A stretch of 64,000 nt of DNA from Streptomyces sp. AC550_RSS872. GTDB taxonomy: Bacteria; Actinomycetota; Actinomycetes; Streptomycetales; Streptomycetaceae. The notes beneath the pieces are model-generated. The model was not told where the DNA came from, did not search any database, and worked only from the letters and a program-made list of their open reading frames with translations. Of this stretch, positions 16,136 to 24,608 are shown in pieces. The stretch covers positions 59,924 to 123,923 of the forward strand of contig NZ_JAGMUL010000032.1 of the NCBI RefSeq assembly GCF_019049285.1, given 5' to 3'. The position numbers and the translations under genes are program-made. How positions within the stretch are numbered: position 1 is the first letter of the stretch; each line of letters opens with the position of its first letter.

Positions 16136-17635
16136 ATGGCGCAGTGGACTTCCGCGGTGGGGGCCGCGCAGCTCGCCCGGCTGCTCACCTCCCAGCAGGA
16201 CCGCCCCGCCGGCCCCGGCACCAAGCGCCCGCCCGCGTACCGGTCCCTGGCCGACGGCATCCGACTGCTCGTCCTGGAGGGGCGCGTACCGGTCGCCGCG
16301 CGGCTGCCCGCCGAGCGGGAACTGGCCCTCGCCCTGTCGGTGAGCCGCACGACCGTGGCCGCCGCGTACGAGGCGCTGCGCACCGAGGGGTTCCTGGAGT
16401 CGCGACGCGGGGCCGGGAGCTGGACGGCCGTACCGGCCGGGAACCCGTTGCCCGCCCGTGGTCTGGAGCCGCTGCCGCCCGAGGCGCTGGGCTCGATGAT
16501 CGACCTGGGCACCGCGGCGCTGCCCGCGCCCGAGCCCTGGCTGACCCGTGCCGTCCAGGGCGCCCTGGAGGAACTGCCCCCGTACGCCCACACCCACGGC
16601 GACTATCCGGCCGGGCTGCCGGCGCTGCGCGCGATGATCGCCGACCGGTACTCGGCGCGCGGGATCGCGACCATGCCCGAGCAGATCATGGTGACGACCG
16701 GGGCCATGGGCGCCATGGACGCGATCTGTCATCTGTTCGCGGGCCGTGGTGAGCGGATCGCGGTCGAGTCGCCGTCCTACGCCAACATCCTCCAGCTGAT
16801 GCGGGAGGCGGGCGCCCGGCTCGTGCCCGTCGCCATGGCCGACGGGCTGGCCGGCTGGGACGTGGACCGGTGGCGGCAGGTGCTGCGGGAGGCGGCGCCC
16901 CGGCTCGCCTATGTCGTCGCCGACTTCCACAACCCGACCGGGGCGCTGGCCGACGAGGACCAGCGGCGGCGGCTGGTGGACGCGGCGCGGTCGGCGGGGA
17001 CGGTGCTGGTCGCCGACGAGACGATGAGCGAGCTGTGGCTCGACCCGGACGTGGAGATGCCGCGCGCGGTGTGCGCCTTCGACCCCGCGGGGTCGACCGT
17101 CATCACCGTCGGGTCGGCCAGCAAGGCCTTCTGGGCGGGGATGCGGATCGGCTGGGTACGGGCGGCTCCGGACGTGATCCGCAGTCTCGTGGCCGCGCGC
17201 GCGTACGCCGATCTGGGCACGCCCGTCCTGGAGCAGCTGGCCGTGAACTGGCTGTTCGGTACGGGGGGTTGGGAGCAGGCGGTGGAGCTGCGGCGGGGGC
17301 AGGCCCGGGAGAACCGGGACGCGCTCGTCACCGCGGTGCGGCGGGAGCTGCCCGGGTGGGAGTTCGAGGTGCCGCGGGGCGGGCTCACGCTGTGGGTCCG
17401 GACGGGCGGCCTGTCGGGCTCGCGGCTCGCGGAAGTCGGGGAGCGGGTGGGGGTCCGGGTGCCGTCCGGGCCCCGGTTCGGGGTGGACGGGGCCTTCGAG
17501 GGGTATGTGCGGCTGCCGTTCACCGTGGGGGGCGCGGTGGCGGAGGAGGCCGCGGCGCGGTTGGGGGCGGCGGCGCGGCTGGTGGAGAGCGGGGCGACCG
17601 GGGCGGGGGAGTCGACGCGGCCGTTCGTCGCGTGA
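16136..17635 (+). CDS. MocR-type regulator (GntR HTH plus PLP aminotransferase domain)
   Basis: A 499-residue two-domain regulator. The ATG at 16136 follows GGGGAAGGTGG. Residues about 30-110 form the GntR winged helix (YRSLADGIRLLVLEGRVPV, RLPAERELALALSVSRTTVA, then AAYEALRTEGFLESRRGAGS). The rest is a fold-type I aminotransferase domain: GAMGAMDAICHLFAGRGERI, VADFHNPTGALADE, the DETMSELWLD pocket, and the PLP lysine in TVGSASKAFWAGMRIGWVR. MocR proteins bind PLP or its adducts and rarely catalyse. It is divergent from the yczE-like/GDPD operon and very probably controls it. Confidence 0.92.
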   Translation: MAQWTSAVGAAQLARLLTSQQDRPAGPGTKRPPAYRSLADGIRLLVLEGRVPVAARLPAERELALALSVSRTTVAAAYEALRTEGFLESRRGAGSWTAVPAGNPLPARGLEPLPPEALGSMIDLGTAALPAPEPWLTRAVQGALEELPPYAHTHGDYPAGLPALRAMIADRYSARGIATMPEQIMVTTGAMGAMDAICHLFAGRGERIAVESPSYANILQLMREAGARLVPVAMADGLAGWDVDRWRQVLREAAPRLAYVVADFHNPTGALADEDQRRRLVDAARSAGTVLVADETMSELWLDPDVEMPRAVCAFDPAGSTVITVGSASKAFWAGMRIGWVRAAPDVIRSLVAARAYADLGTPVLEQLAVNWLFGTGGWEQAVELRRGQARENRDALVTAVRRELPGWEFEVPRGGLTLWVRTGGLSGSRLAEVGERVGVRVPSGPRFGVDGAFEGYVRLPFTVGGAVAEEAAARLGAAARLVESGATGAGESTRPFVA

Positions 17636-17690
17636 TGCGCCCGGGGTGAGGGCCGGGCGCCGGGGTGGCAGCGGGGGCGGGCCGGTGCCT

Positions 17691-17738
17691 CACGCCACCC
17701 GGCACGCCACCCGGCACGCCGCCCGGCACGCCGCCCGG
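17691..17738. repeat. 12-bp tandem repeat, four copies
   Basis: Units CACGCCACCCGG (17691-17702, 17703-17714) and CACGCCGCCCGG (17715-17726, 17727-17738) run head to tail. The array ends two bases before the stop codon of the FtsK-like gene, so it lies in the 3' untranslated region of its mRNA. The copies differ at one position only, which suggests recent slippage. It sits between convergent genes. Confidence 0.85.
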
Positions 17739-17739
17739 G

Positions 17740-19389
17740 TCACGAAGTCTCCGCCGCCACGGCCTCCGCCACCACGGCTTCCGCAGGTACCGGTTCCGGC
17801 TCCTGGTCCGCCTTCTCCAGCCGGCCCAGCGTCTCCGCCTCCACCGGCGTCGTCCGCTCCGGCAGCAGTTCCAGGACGGCCTGCCGGTGTGCGTCGCTGG
17901 TCGCGTCGTCGTACGGGTCCGGGGTCGCCGGGACCTGGAGGCGGTGGACCGGGCCGGTGCCCAGACGGGCGTAGCCGCGGCCGGGCGGGACGTCGGCGAC
18001 CGGAGTGGTGTGCGGGGGAGCGCCCAGGGCCGTCCGCAGTTGCTCCGCCGTGGCGGGGCCGAGCACGACACGCGCGCGTGTGTGCTGGCGCACGGCGTCG
18101 CTCAGCGCGTCCAGGCCGTCCCACTGCTCGGCCACGACGACCGTGACGCCCACAGCACGGCCGTGCCGGAGCGGGACCTGGAGCAGGGACTGCGGGTCCT
18201 TGCGGTTGTCCGCGGCGGCGAGATGGGAGAAGGCGGTCGGGCGGTCCAGGAGGATCCACAGCGGCCGCTTGGTGTCCTCCGGCGGCGGGTTGCCCGCCTG
18301 GCGGGCCCGGTTCACGGCGATCAGGCGCCGCTCCGTCTCCGTCGCCGCCCACTCCACGCTCGCCAGCGCTCCGGCCAGCCCGCACTCGACCGCCAGGACG
18401 CCGTCCCGGCCGGTCAGGCACGCGTACTCGCCGGTGCCGCCGCCCTCGACGATGACCACGTCGCCGTACTGAAGGGCCTGGAGGGCGATGGAGCGCAGCA
18501 GGGTCGAGGTGCCGCTGCCCGGCTGGCCCAGGGCCAGCAGATGGGGCTCGGTGGAGCGGATGCCGGTGCGCCAGACGACCGGCGGTACGTCGCGCTGCTG
18601 AGCGCCGTGGGTGAGCGGCAGCATGCGCTGGACCAGGGTGGGGTCGGTGAAGCCGAGGACGGTTTCGCCGGGGGCCGTGACGAAGCGCTGGGCGGCGATG
18701 TCGGTGGGCAGCGGCGCGAGGACGCTCACCGCGAGCTCGTTGCCCTCCTCGTCCCAGGCGAAGTGGTACTCCCGGCCGCGGCCGGACTTCGCCGTCAGCA
18801 GGTGCTCGATCCGCGCGCGGGCCGCCGCCTCGCCGTCGGTGAAGTAGGCCGGGTAGCGGACCAGAAGACTGCTGATCCGGCTCGTGCCGTCGAACTCGTA
18901 CTCCGGGAAGGCCTTCTCCCACTCGCCGCCGTGGGTGTACAGCGGCGCGGGGTCGTCGGCGGCGGAGAAGTACGGGACCAGCGCCTCGTACAGCGATCTC
19001 AGCCGCTCCGTCTGGGACTCGTCGGGCCCGTCGGGCGTGGCCGGTTCGCGATCCCTGCCCTGCCAGGCTGCCGCCGCCATCAGGGTGATGACGGCGAGCA
19101 GCGGCCCGTACGGCACGAGCGCCACGACCAGGATCACCGAGGCCACCAGGAACAGCAGCGGTCCGCGTTTGTCCTTGGGGGTGTCGGCCCACCTGCGCCG
19201 CCCGGCCGAGGCCAGCCGGCGCAGACCGCGGGTGATCGTGATCAGCGGATGGAGGACGTCAGAGGCGCTGTCGCTCGCCGTCCGGGCCAGTTCCCGGCTT
19301 CGGGTGAGCTGCGCCCGGGCCAGCTCCCGGCTTCGGGCGATCTGCGCGCTGCCTGTGCTCAGGATGCGGGGGAGGGGGCGGCGGGCCAC
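17740..19389 (-). CDS. FtsK/TraB-like membrane ATPase-fold protein with degenerate P-loop
   Basis: A 549-residue protein. Residues 17-40 contain a near-exact duplication (ARSRELARAQLT / TRSRELARTASD). Two helices follow (about 77-93 and 95-109, GPLLFLVASVILVVALVPYG and GPLLAVITLMAAAAW). A large cytoplasmic region carries an FtsK-like nucleotide fold with HLLALGQPGSGTSTLLRSIA (residues 284-303), VVIVEGGGTGEYACL and RPLWILLDRP as Walker B-like strand, then GVTVVVAEQWDGLDAL. The P-loop has Thr where the catalytic Lys of GxxxxGK[ST] should be, so ATP hydrolysis is doubtful. A 64-residue membrane protein gene lies directly upstream. It resembles conserved Streptomyces proteins related to conjugation-type translocases; its function is unknown. 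Confidence 0.7.
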   Translation of the reverse strand: MARRPLPRILSTGSAQIARSRELARAQLTRSRELARTASDSASDVLHPLITITRGLRRLASAGRRRWADTPKDKRGPLLFLVASVILVVALVPYGPLLAVITLMAAAAWQGRDREPATPDGPDESQTERLRSLYEALVPYFSAADDPAPLYTHGGEWEKAFPEYEFDGTSRISSLLVRYPAYFTDGEAAARARIEHLLTAKSGRGREYHFAWDEEGNELAVSVLAPLPTDIAAQRFVTAPGETVLGFTDPTLVQRMLPLTHGAQQRDVPPVVWRTGIRSTEPHLLALGQPGSGTSTLLRSIALQALQYGDVVIVEGGGTGEYACLTGRDGVLAVECGLAGALASVEWAATETERRLIAVNRARQAGNPPPEDTKRPLWILLDRPTAFSHLAAADNRKDPQSLLQVPLRHGRAVGVTVVVAEQWDGLDALSDAVRQHTRARVVLGPATAEQLRTALGAPPHTTPVADVPPGRGYARLGTGPVHRLQVPATPDPYDDATSDAHRQAVLELLPERTTPVEAETLGRLEKADQEPEPVPAEAVVAEAVAAETS

Positions 19390-19429
19390 TGCTGTCTCCT
19401 GGAGGTGCGTACGGGCTGGACGGGCGGCG

Positions 19430-19624
19430 TCAGAACTGGATGCCGCCCAGGAGGCTCGCCAGGCTCTCGCCGCCGGCCTTGATGCTCGGGGCGATGGCCG
19501 TGCTGGCCAGATAGAAGCCGAACAGGGCTGAGATCAGGGCGTGGGACGCCTTCAGCCCGTCCTTGCGGAAGAAGATGAAGACGACGATGCCGAGCAGTAC
19601 GACGCCTGAGATGGAGAGGATCAT
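19430..19624 (-). CDS. Small two-helix membrane protein (64 aa)
   Basis: It begins MILSISGVVLLGIVVFIFFR and continues KDGLKASHALISALFGFYLA, with a Gly/Ala-rich end GGESLASLLGGIQF. An AGGAG site precedes the ATG at 19624. Two hydrophobic helices are joined by a short basic turn. The gene lies 40 bases upstream of the FtsK-like gene on the same strand and so is probably co-transcribed. Small membrane partners beside FtsK/TraB-like proteins occur in actinomycete conjugative modules, but no transfer function is shown here. Confidence 0.75.
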   Translation of the reverse strand: MILSISGVVLLGIVVFIFFRKDGLKASHALISALFGFYLASTAIAPSIKAGGESLASLLGGIQF

Positions 19625-19971
19625 GTGAGTGCTCCTGGTTTGGGTGGGGACAGTCACCATGAGTACTTCCAGGCTCACAGGATGTATCCATACGATAAAA
19701 GGTGCAACTGGGTGAAATTCGGCAGATTTCCTACTGTTGGCGGAGTGTCCTTGCACGGCTGAGCTTGGGTGTTGCGTCCGGCAGTGTCTGCGATGATCTT
19801 TTCCGCGGGCGCATCGGGTCATGTGCCGCGCGAGCCAGTACCCTGGCGAATCACTCGTACGGCCGACACCGCTCGCCGGTCGTACCCGGTGCTCACCAGC
19901 AGTTCCCGCAGTACCAGTAGTTCCCGCAGTTCCCGCAGTCCCCGTGTTCGTAGTGAGAGGCGGTCCGGCCG
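19625..19971. other. 347-bp divergent intergenic region with short repeats
   Basis: No gene is supported here. It must hold the promoters of the small membrane protein/FtsK-like operon (leftward) and the ankyrin gene (rightward). Between 19901 and 19940 the word TTCCCGCAG occurs three times, the last two (19921-19938) in tandem. No convincing -35/-10 pair was singled out. Confidence 0.5.
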
Positions 19972-20364
19972 ATGACTGATGCCCCCGACCCCGAGGTCGT
20001 GGAGCTGGCGACCAAGATCTTCGATCTGGCCCGGCAGGGGCAGACCGAGGCGCTCGTGGCGTACGTCGACGCGGGCGTTCCCGCCAACCTCACCAACGAC
20101 CGCGGCGACTCCCTCGTGATGCTCGCCGCCTATCACGGCCACGCCGACGCGGTCCGCGCCCTCCTCGCCCGGGGTGCCGAGGGCGACCGTGTCAACGACC
20201 GGGGGCAGACACCGCTCGCCGGTGCCGTCTTCAAGGGGGAGACGGAAGTGATCAAGGTCCTTCTGGAGGCCGGCGCCGACCCGGCCGCGGGCACCCCCTC
20301 GGCCGTCGACACGGCCCGCATGTTCGGCAAGACCGAACTGCTCGAGCTGTTCGGCGCACACTGA
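19972..20364 (+). CDS. Ankyrin-repeat protein
   Basis: A 130-residue protein made almost wholly of ankyrin repeats: TKIFDLARQGQTEALVAYVD, then AGVPANLTNDRGDSLVMLAAYHGH, ADAVRALLARGAEGDRVNDRGQTPLAGAV, and KGETEVIKVLLEAGADPAAGTPSAVDTARM. About three to four repeats are present, with capping helices at the ends. There is no signal peptide, so it is cytoplasmic. Ankyrin repeats mediate protein-protein binding; the partner is unknown. Such small proteins are conserved among streptomycetes. Confidence 0.9.
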   Translation: MTDAPDPEVVELATKIFDLARQGQTEALVAYVDAGVPANLTNDRGDSLVMLAAYHGHADAVRALLARGAEGDRVNDRGQTPLAGAVFKGETEVIKVLLEAGADPAAGTPSAVDTARMFGKTELLELFGAH

Positions 20365-20665
20365 TCCGAGTGATCTGACCAGCAAGAACACGGAAAACGG
20401 GGGAGGCGGTACAGGGCCGCCGAAATTTCGGTCGCGGCAGACGGAAGTGCCGAGTCATCATGACGTCGTGATTCACGGACGCGATGGCTGGGCAGGTGTT
20501 GCCGCACCGCGCGGGCCGTGATGCGGTCCGCATGGGCCACCGACGAGAGGCAGAGGAAGATGGTCTACAGCAAGCAGGAAACGGCGGGCGCCCCGACGTG
20601 TTGTCACGCGGCCAGGTGAAGCAAGAACCCCGGTTGCGTCGACGCTTGATGTGAGGCTGTTTCCC
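20365..20665. other. 301-bp gap, no feature recognised
   Basis: Between the ankyrin gene and the HEAT-like gene no coding region, RNA or clear hairpin is supported. It presumably holds the promoter of the downstream gene. Confidence 0.4.
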
Positions 20666-22084
20666 ATGTTCGAACCGGTCATAGCGCCCAGCGGTACGCT
20701 GCTCGGCCTGCTTCAGCGGGGTCGCGGCGACGGCACACTGCACGCGCTCACCGCCCCGCGCGCCGAGGCGCTCGCGGCCCTGAACCACTGTGTGCTGCGG
20801 GACCCCCGCCACGACTGGCAGGTGGAGAACCGCTCCCTGTACTACGCCCGTCTCTTCCTCGACCTGAACGGCGAGCTGGACGAGATCGAGGCGCACCTCT
20901 TCGACGTCGAGGACGTCCTCGACACCGAGGAGTCACGTACGGGGCTGGCTCTGGCCGTCCTCGGCCACCTCGCCTCCTACGGCAGGCGGGACGCGCTCCA
21001 ACTGCTGCGCAGGTACGCCGCCACGGGCGCCAACTGGGCCTGGGCTCTGGACGAGCTGGCACTCAGGGACGACGACGCGGGGCTGCGTGCCCTCGCCGCG
21101 CCCGTCCTCGCGCGTTTCCCGGCCGATCCCGAGGGCGAGGCCGAGCTCGCCGCCGCCGTACGCGATGCTTTTGAGCCACGGCCGTGGCGGCTGTGGGCGG
21201 AGGATCCGCGCGAATCGATCGCCACGCGTGTGCGTGCCGCGCACGAGGCCGGCTGCTTCGACCGCTGGCAGCGGCAGATGCGACCTACCGGGCCCCGTCC
21301 GGGGTGGAGCGTGCAGGCGGTCTTCGAGTGGGCCCAGCAGGGCATCGAGCGCGGAGTCGCGCTCCATGTGCCCGCCGCGCGGTGCCTGATGGCCGTCGCG
21401 GGCCCCGAGGACCGGCCCGACATCGTCGCCGCGGCCAAGGACGGCACCGACGGCGCCCGCTGCACCGCCCTGCGCTACCTCGCGGACAGCAATGATCCCG
21501 CTGCCCCCGACCTGATCGAGGCGGCTGTGATCACCGGCTCGTCGGCCGTCGTGGAGGCCGCCGTCGACGCCTTCGAGCGGATGCGCAGCGTCGCCGCCGT
21601 GGACCGCGCGCGTGGCTGGGCCGGACGGCCCGATCCGCTGGGCGCCGCCGCCGGGCGCATGCTCGCCTGCCGGGGCGGGGCCGAGGACAAGGACCTGGTC
21701 CTCGCGGCACTACGGGAGGCCGTACGGGGCGAGGGCCCCGACGCCCCGACGCTGTGGACCCTCGTCGACGGCACCGGACGGCTCGGCATCGTCTGCGCTG
21801 CCCCGGTCCTGCGCCATATCTACCGCGAGACCGCCTCCTCCCATCTGCGCGGCCGCACCGCCCGTGCCCTGGCCGCCACCGACCCCTCCTTCCCGTCCGG
21901 CTTCGCCGTCGAGTGCCTCTGGGACTGCGAGGAGACCACCCGCGAGATCGCCGCCCGGCACGCCGAGACCGGTGACACACGCGTCGTCGAGCGACTGCGC
22001 CGGCTGGCCGCCGATCCGGCCGAGGAGGCCGAGGTGCAGACGGCCGTACGCAGCCGCATCGGGCCGGACACGACCTCCGGCTGA
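20666..22084 (+). CDS. HEAT-like repeat protein
   Basis: A 472-residue, all-helical protein. The ATG at 20666 is chosen with GTGAGG nine bases upstream, although a GTG at 20651 is possible. The N-terminal part (PSGTLLGLLQRGRGDGTLHALTAPRAE) is followed by paired helices of about 35 residues with repeated Ala-Leu and Asp-Pro turns, for example LALAVLGHLASYGRRDALQLLRRYA, DDDAGLRALAAPVLARFP and DSNDPAAPDLIEAAVITGSS. It ends in VVERLRRLAADPAEEAEVQ. The pattern is that of an alpha-solenoid adaptor. Its role is unknown and no motif for catalysis is seen. Confidence 0.75.
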   Translation: MFEPVIAPSGTLLGLLQRGRGDGTLHALTAPRAEALAALNHCVLRDPRHDWQVENRSLYYARLFLDLNGELDEIEAHLFDVEDVLDTEESRTGLALAVLGHLASYGRRDALQLLRRYAATGANWAWALDELALRDDDAGLRALAAPVLARFPADPEGEAELAAAVRDAFEPRPWRLWAEDPRESIATRVRAAHEAGCFDRWQRQMRPTGPRPGWSVQAVFEWAQQGIERGVALHVPAARCLMAVAGPEDRPDIVAAAKDGTDGARCTALRYLADSNDPAAPDLIEAAVITGSSAVVEAAVDAFERMRSVAAVDRARGWAGRPDPLGAAAGRMLACRGGAEDKDLVLAALREAVRGEGPDAPTLWTLVDGTGRLGIVCAAPVLRHIYRETASSHLRGRTARALAATDPSFPSGFAVECLWDCEETTREIAARHAETGDTRVVERLRRLAADPAEEAEVQTAVRSRIGPDTTSG

Positions 22085-22281
22085 CCCGCGGGCGGGCATG
22101 TGTCCGCGCTGTGAATGTCGCGGAGATCCGCCCGCCGGGTGAACTCCGGGTGACCTGCGGGTCAGGCGTGCATGGACATGACCTGACCCGCTCGGGGGCG
22201 CCGCGGAACGCTCATGGGACGTTTGTCGTTCGGAAAGATCCACTTTGACGCGGCCACGTCCAGCACGGCGACAACACCGGT

Positions 22282-23412
22282 ATGCGTGTAGTCATCGTGA
22301 CCGAATCCTTTCCCCCCGATGTGAACGGCGTGGCCCACTGCGCGCTCCAGACCGCCCGACACCTCGTCGATCGCGGTCACGCCCCCATCGTCGTCGCCCC
22401 GGCCCCCGCTCCCGGTAACAAGGCGGCCGCCGCCCTGGCGCCCTGTCCCGTCGTCCATGTCCCCTCCCTCCCGCTCCCCGGCTATCCCCAGGTCAGGGTC
22501 GCGCTCCCCAGCCGGCGCCTCGCCGCCGCGCTGATCCAGCACCAGCCCGACATCGTGCACCTGGCCAGCCCCTTCGTCCTCGGCGTGCGCGGCATGGCCG
22601 CCGCCGCCCGGCTCGGTATCCCCGCCGTCGCCGTCTACCAGACCGACCTGGCCGGATACGCCCGCACCTACATGGGCGCCGGCGAGGCCGCGGCCTGGCG
22701 GCGCATACGCTCCGTCCACTCCGCCGCCGACCTCACCCTCGTCCCGTCCAGCGCGTCCATGAACGACCTTCAGACCCACGGGGTGCCCCGGCTCCAGCTG
22801 TGGGCACGCGGCGTGGACACCGCGCGCTTCCGCCCCGGACTCCGGGACGAGGCACTGCGCCGCGAACTCGCCCCGAACGGCGAGACCATCGTCGGCTACG
22901 TCGGCCGGCTCGCCCCCGAGAAACACATCGACCTGCTCTCCGGCGTGTGCGGCCTGCCGGGCGTGAAGGTCGTGATCGTCGGCGACGGGCCGAGTCAGCC
23001 CGCCCTCGCCGAGGCGCTGCCCGGCGCGGTCTTCCTGGGCCGCCGCGGCGGCGACGACCTCGCCCGGATCTTCGCCTCCTTCGACGTCTTCGCCCACACG
23101 GGTCCGTTCGAGACCTTCTGCCAGACCGTGCAGGAGGCCATGGCGAGCGGCGTGCCCGTCGTCGCGCCCGCCGCCGGCGGACCGCTGGACCTGGTCGACC
23201 ACGGCCGCACCGGGCTCCTGGTGCCGCCGCGCGACGCCGACGCCGTACGGGACGCCGTACGGTCCCTGGCCGCCGACCCCGCGCTGCGGGCCGCGTACGG
23301 GGCCGCAGGGCGTGCCACGGTCGAGGGGCGCACCTGGGCGGCCATCGGCGACCAACTGATCACCCACTACGAGGCCGTGCTGAAGGCACGGAGGCCGGCG
23401 GTGGCGGTATGA
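22282..23412 (+). CDS. GT4-family glycosyltransferase (alpha-mannosyltransferase-like)
   Basis: A 376-residue GT-B enzyme. The N-domain opens RVVIVTESFPPDVNGVAHC, typical of GDP-mannose-dependent alpha-mannosyltransferases of the MgtA/PimB type. The C-domain has VGYVGRLAPEKHIDLLSGVC, then VKVVIVGDGPSQPAL, VFLGRRGGDDLARIFASFDV and the donor-binding PFETFCQTVQEAMASGVPVV, which holds the EX7E pattern. The acceptor is unknown; phosphatidylinositol- or diacylglycerol-type lipids are usual for relatives. The stop overlaps the next start as ATGA, so it is the first gene of a coupled trio. Confidence 0.9.
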   Translation: MRVVIVTESFPPDVNGVAHCALQTARHLVDRGHAPIVVAPAPAPGNKAAAALAPCPVVHVPSLPLPGYPQVRVALPSRRLAAALIQHQPDIVHLASPFVLGVRGMAAAARLGIPAVAVYQTDLAGYARTYMGAGEAAAWRRIRSVHSAADLTLVPSSASMNDLQTHGVPRLQLWARGVDTARFRPGLRDEALRRELAPNGETIVGYVGRLAPEKHIDLLSGVCGLPGVKVVIVGDGPSQPALAEALPGAVFLGRRGGDDLARIFASFDVFAHTGPFETFCQTVQEAMASGVPVVAPAAGGPLDLVDHGRTGLLVPPRDADAVRDAVRSLAADPALRAAYGAAGRATVEGRTWAAIGDQLITHYEAVLKARRPAVAV

Positions 23413-24608
23413 ACAGCTCGGTGAACACTTCCACGAACACGCCGGTCAACGCCTCGTTGCGCATCGTCCGGCTGGCGAACTTCGTCGCCCCCGCCTCAGG
23501 CGGGCTGCGGACCGCGCTGCGCGAGCTGGGCAAGGGCTTCAAGCTGGCGGGCCACGACCCGGTCCTTGTCGTGCCGGGCGAGAAGTACGGCGACTGCGAG
23601 ACCGAGCAGGGCCGCGTGATCACCCTGCCCGGCCCGATGCTCCCCGGCACCGGCGGCTACCGCGTGCTCATCGACAAGCGGCGGGTCGCGGCCCTCCTGG
23701 AGGAGCTCGCCCCCGACCGCCTGGAGGTCTCCGACCGCACCACGCTGCGCTGGACCGGCAGGTGGGCCCGCCGGGCCCGGGTCCCCGCCGTGATGGTCTC
23801 CCACGAGACCGCCGACGGAGTGCTGCGCACCTGGGGCCTGTCGGAGAACCTCTCCCGCCGCGCCGCAGACGCCCTCAACGTCCGTACGGCCCACACCTAC
23901 TCGAAGGTCGTGTGCACCACCGAGTTCGCCGAGCGGGAGTTCGTGCGGATCGGCGCCCGCAACGTCGTACGGGCCCCGCTGGGCGTCGATCTGATGAACC
24001 GGCGTCCCACCCTGCGCGACGCGGCGCTGCGCGAGACACACGCGCGTGCCGACGAGAAGCTCCTCGTGATGTGCTCCCGGCTCTCCGTGGAGAAGCGGCC
24101 CGGCACCGCGCTGGACGCCCTGGAGTCGCTGCGCGGACGCGGTGTGCGCGCGGTGCTCGTGGTGGCCGGAAACGGCCCTTTGCGGGCGCGGCTCGAACAG
24201 CGGGCGCAGGAGCGCGACCTGCCGGTGACCTTCCTCGGGCATGTCGCCGACCGCAGCCTGCTCGGCGCGCTCCAGGCCTCCGCCGACATCTGCCTGGCCC
24301 CCGGCCCCGCCGAGACGTTCGGGCTCGCCGCACTGGAGGCCATGGCCTGCGGCACTCCTGTCGTGGCCAGCTCGTCGTCCGCGCTGCCCGAGGTGATCGG
24401 CTCCGCCGGGGCCACCGCGGCCAACGACGGGGACGCCTTCGCGGACGCCGTGGAGATGCTGCTCGACCGACCCGAGCGCGAGCGCCGGGAGGCGGCACGC
24501 GCGCGTGCGGAGTGCTTCGGGTGGGGCACGGCGGTGGACGCCTTCCTCACCGCGCACGACGCGGCGGTGCCGGTGCGTCCCTTCGCGCGTGCGGAGGGCG
24601 CGGCATGA
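23409..24608 (+). CDS. GT4-family glycosyltransferase
   Basis: A 399-residue second GT-B enzyme, translationally coupled to the first. After a Ser/Thr/Asn-rich start (MNSSVNTSTNTPVNAS), the N-domain reads RIVRLANFVAPASGGLRTAL. The C-domain shows LLVMCSRLSVEKRPGTALDA, VLVVAGNGPLRARLEQRA, TFLGHVADRSLLGALQASAD and the donor motif GPAETFGLAALEAMACGTPV. It is clearly a paralogue of the preceding enzyme but divergent, so the two probably add successive sugars. Its stop overlaps the SGNH hydrolase start (ATGA). Confidence 0.9.
   Translation: MNSSVNTSTNTPVNASLRIVRLANFVAPASGGLRTALRELGKGFKLAGHDPVLVVPGEKYGDCETEQGRVITLPGPMLPGTGGYRVLIDKRRVAALLEELAPDRLEVSDRTTLRWTGRWARRARVPAVMVSHETADGVLRTWGLSENLSRRAADALNVRTAHTYSKVVCTTEFAEREFVRIGARNVVRAPLGVDLMNRRPTLRDAALRETHARADEKLLVMCSRLSVEKRPGTALDALESLRGRGVRAVLVVAGNGPLRARLEQRAQERDLPVTFLGHVADRSLLGALQASADICLAPGPAETFGLAALEAMACGTPVVASSSSALPEVIGSAGATAANDGDAFADAVEMLLDRPERERREAARARAECFGWGTAVDAFLTAHDAAVPVRPFARAEGAA

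Noticed and set aside
17691..17738. Direct repeats considered as a CRISPR array
   Set aside because: Units are 12 bp with no spacers and no cas genes are nearby; it is a simple tandem repeat.
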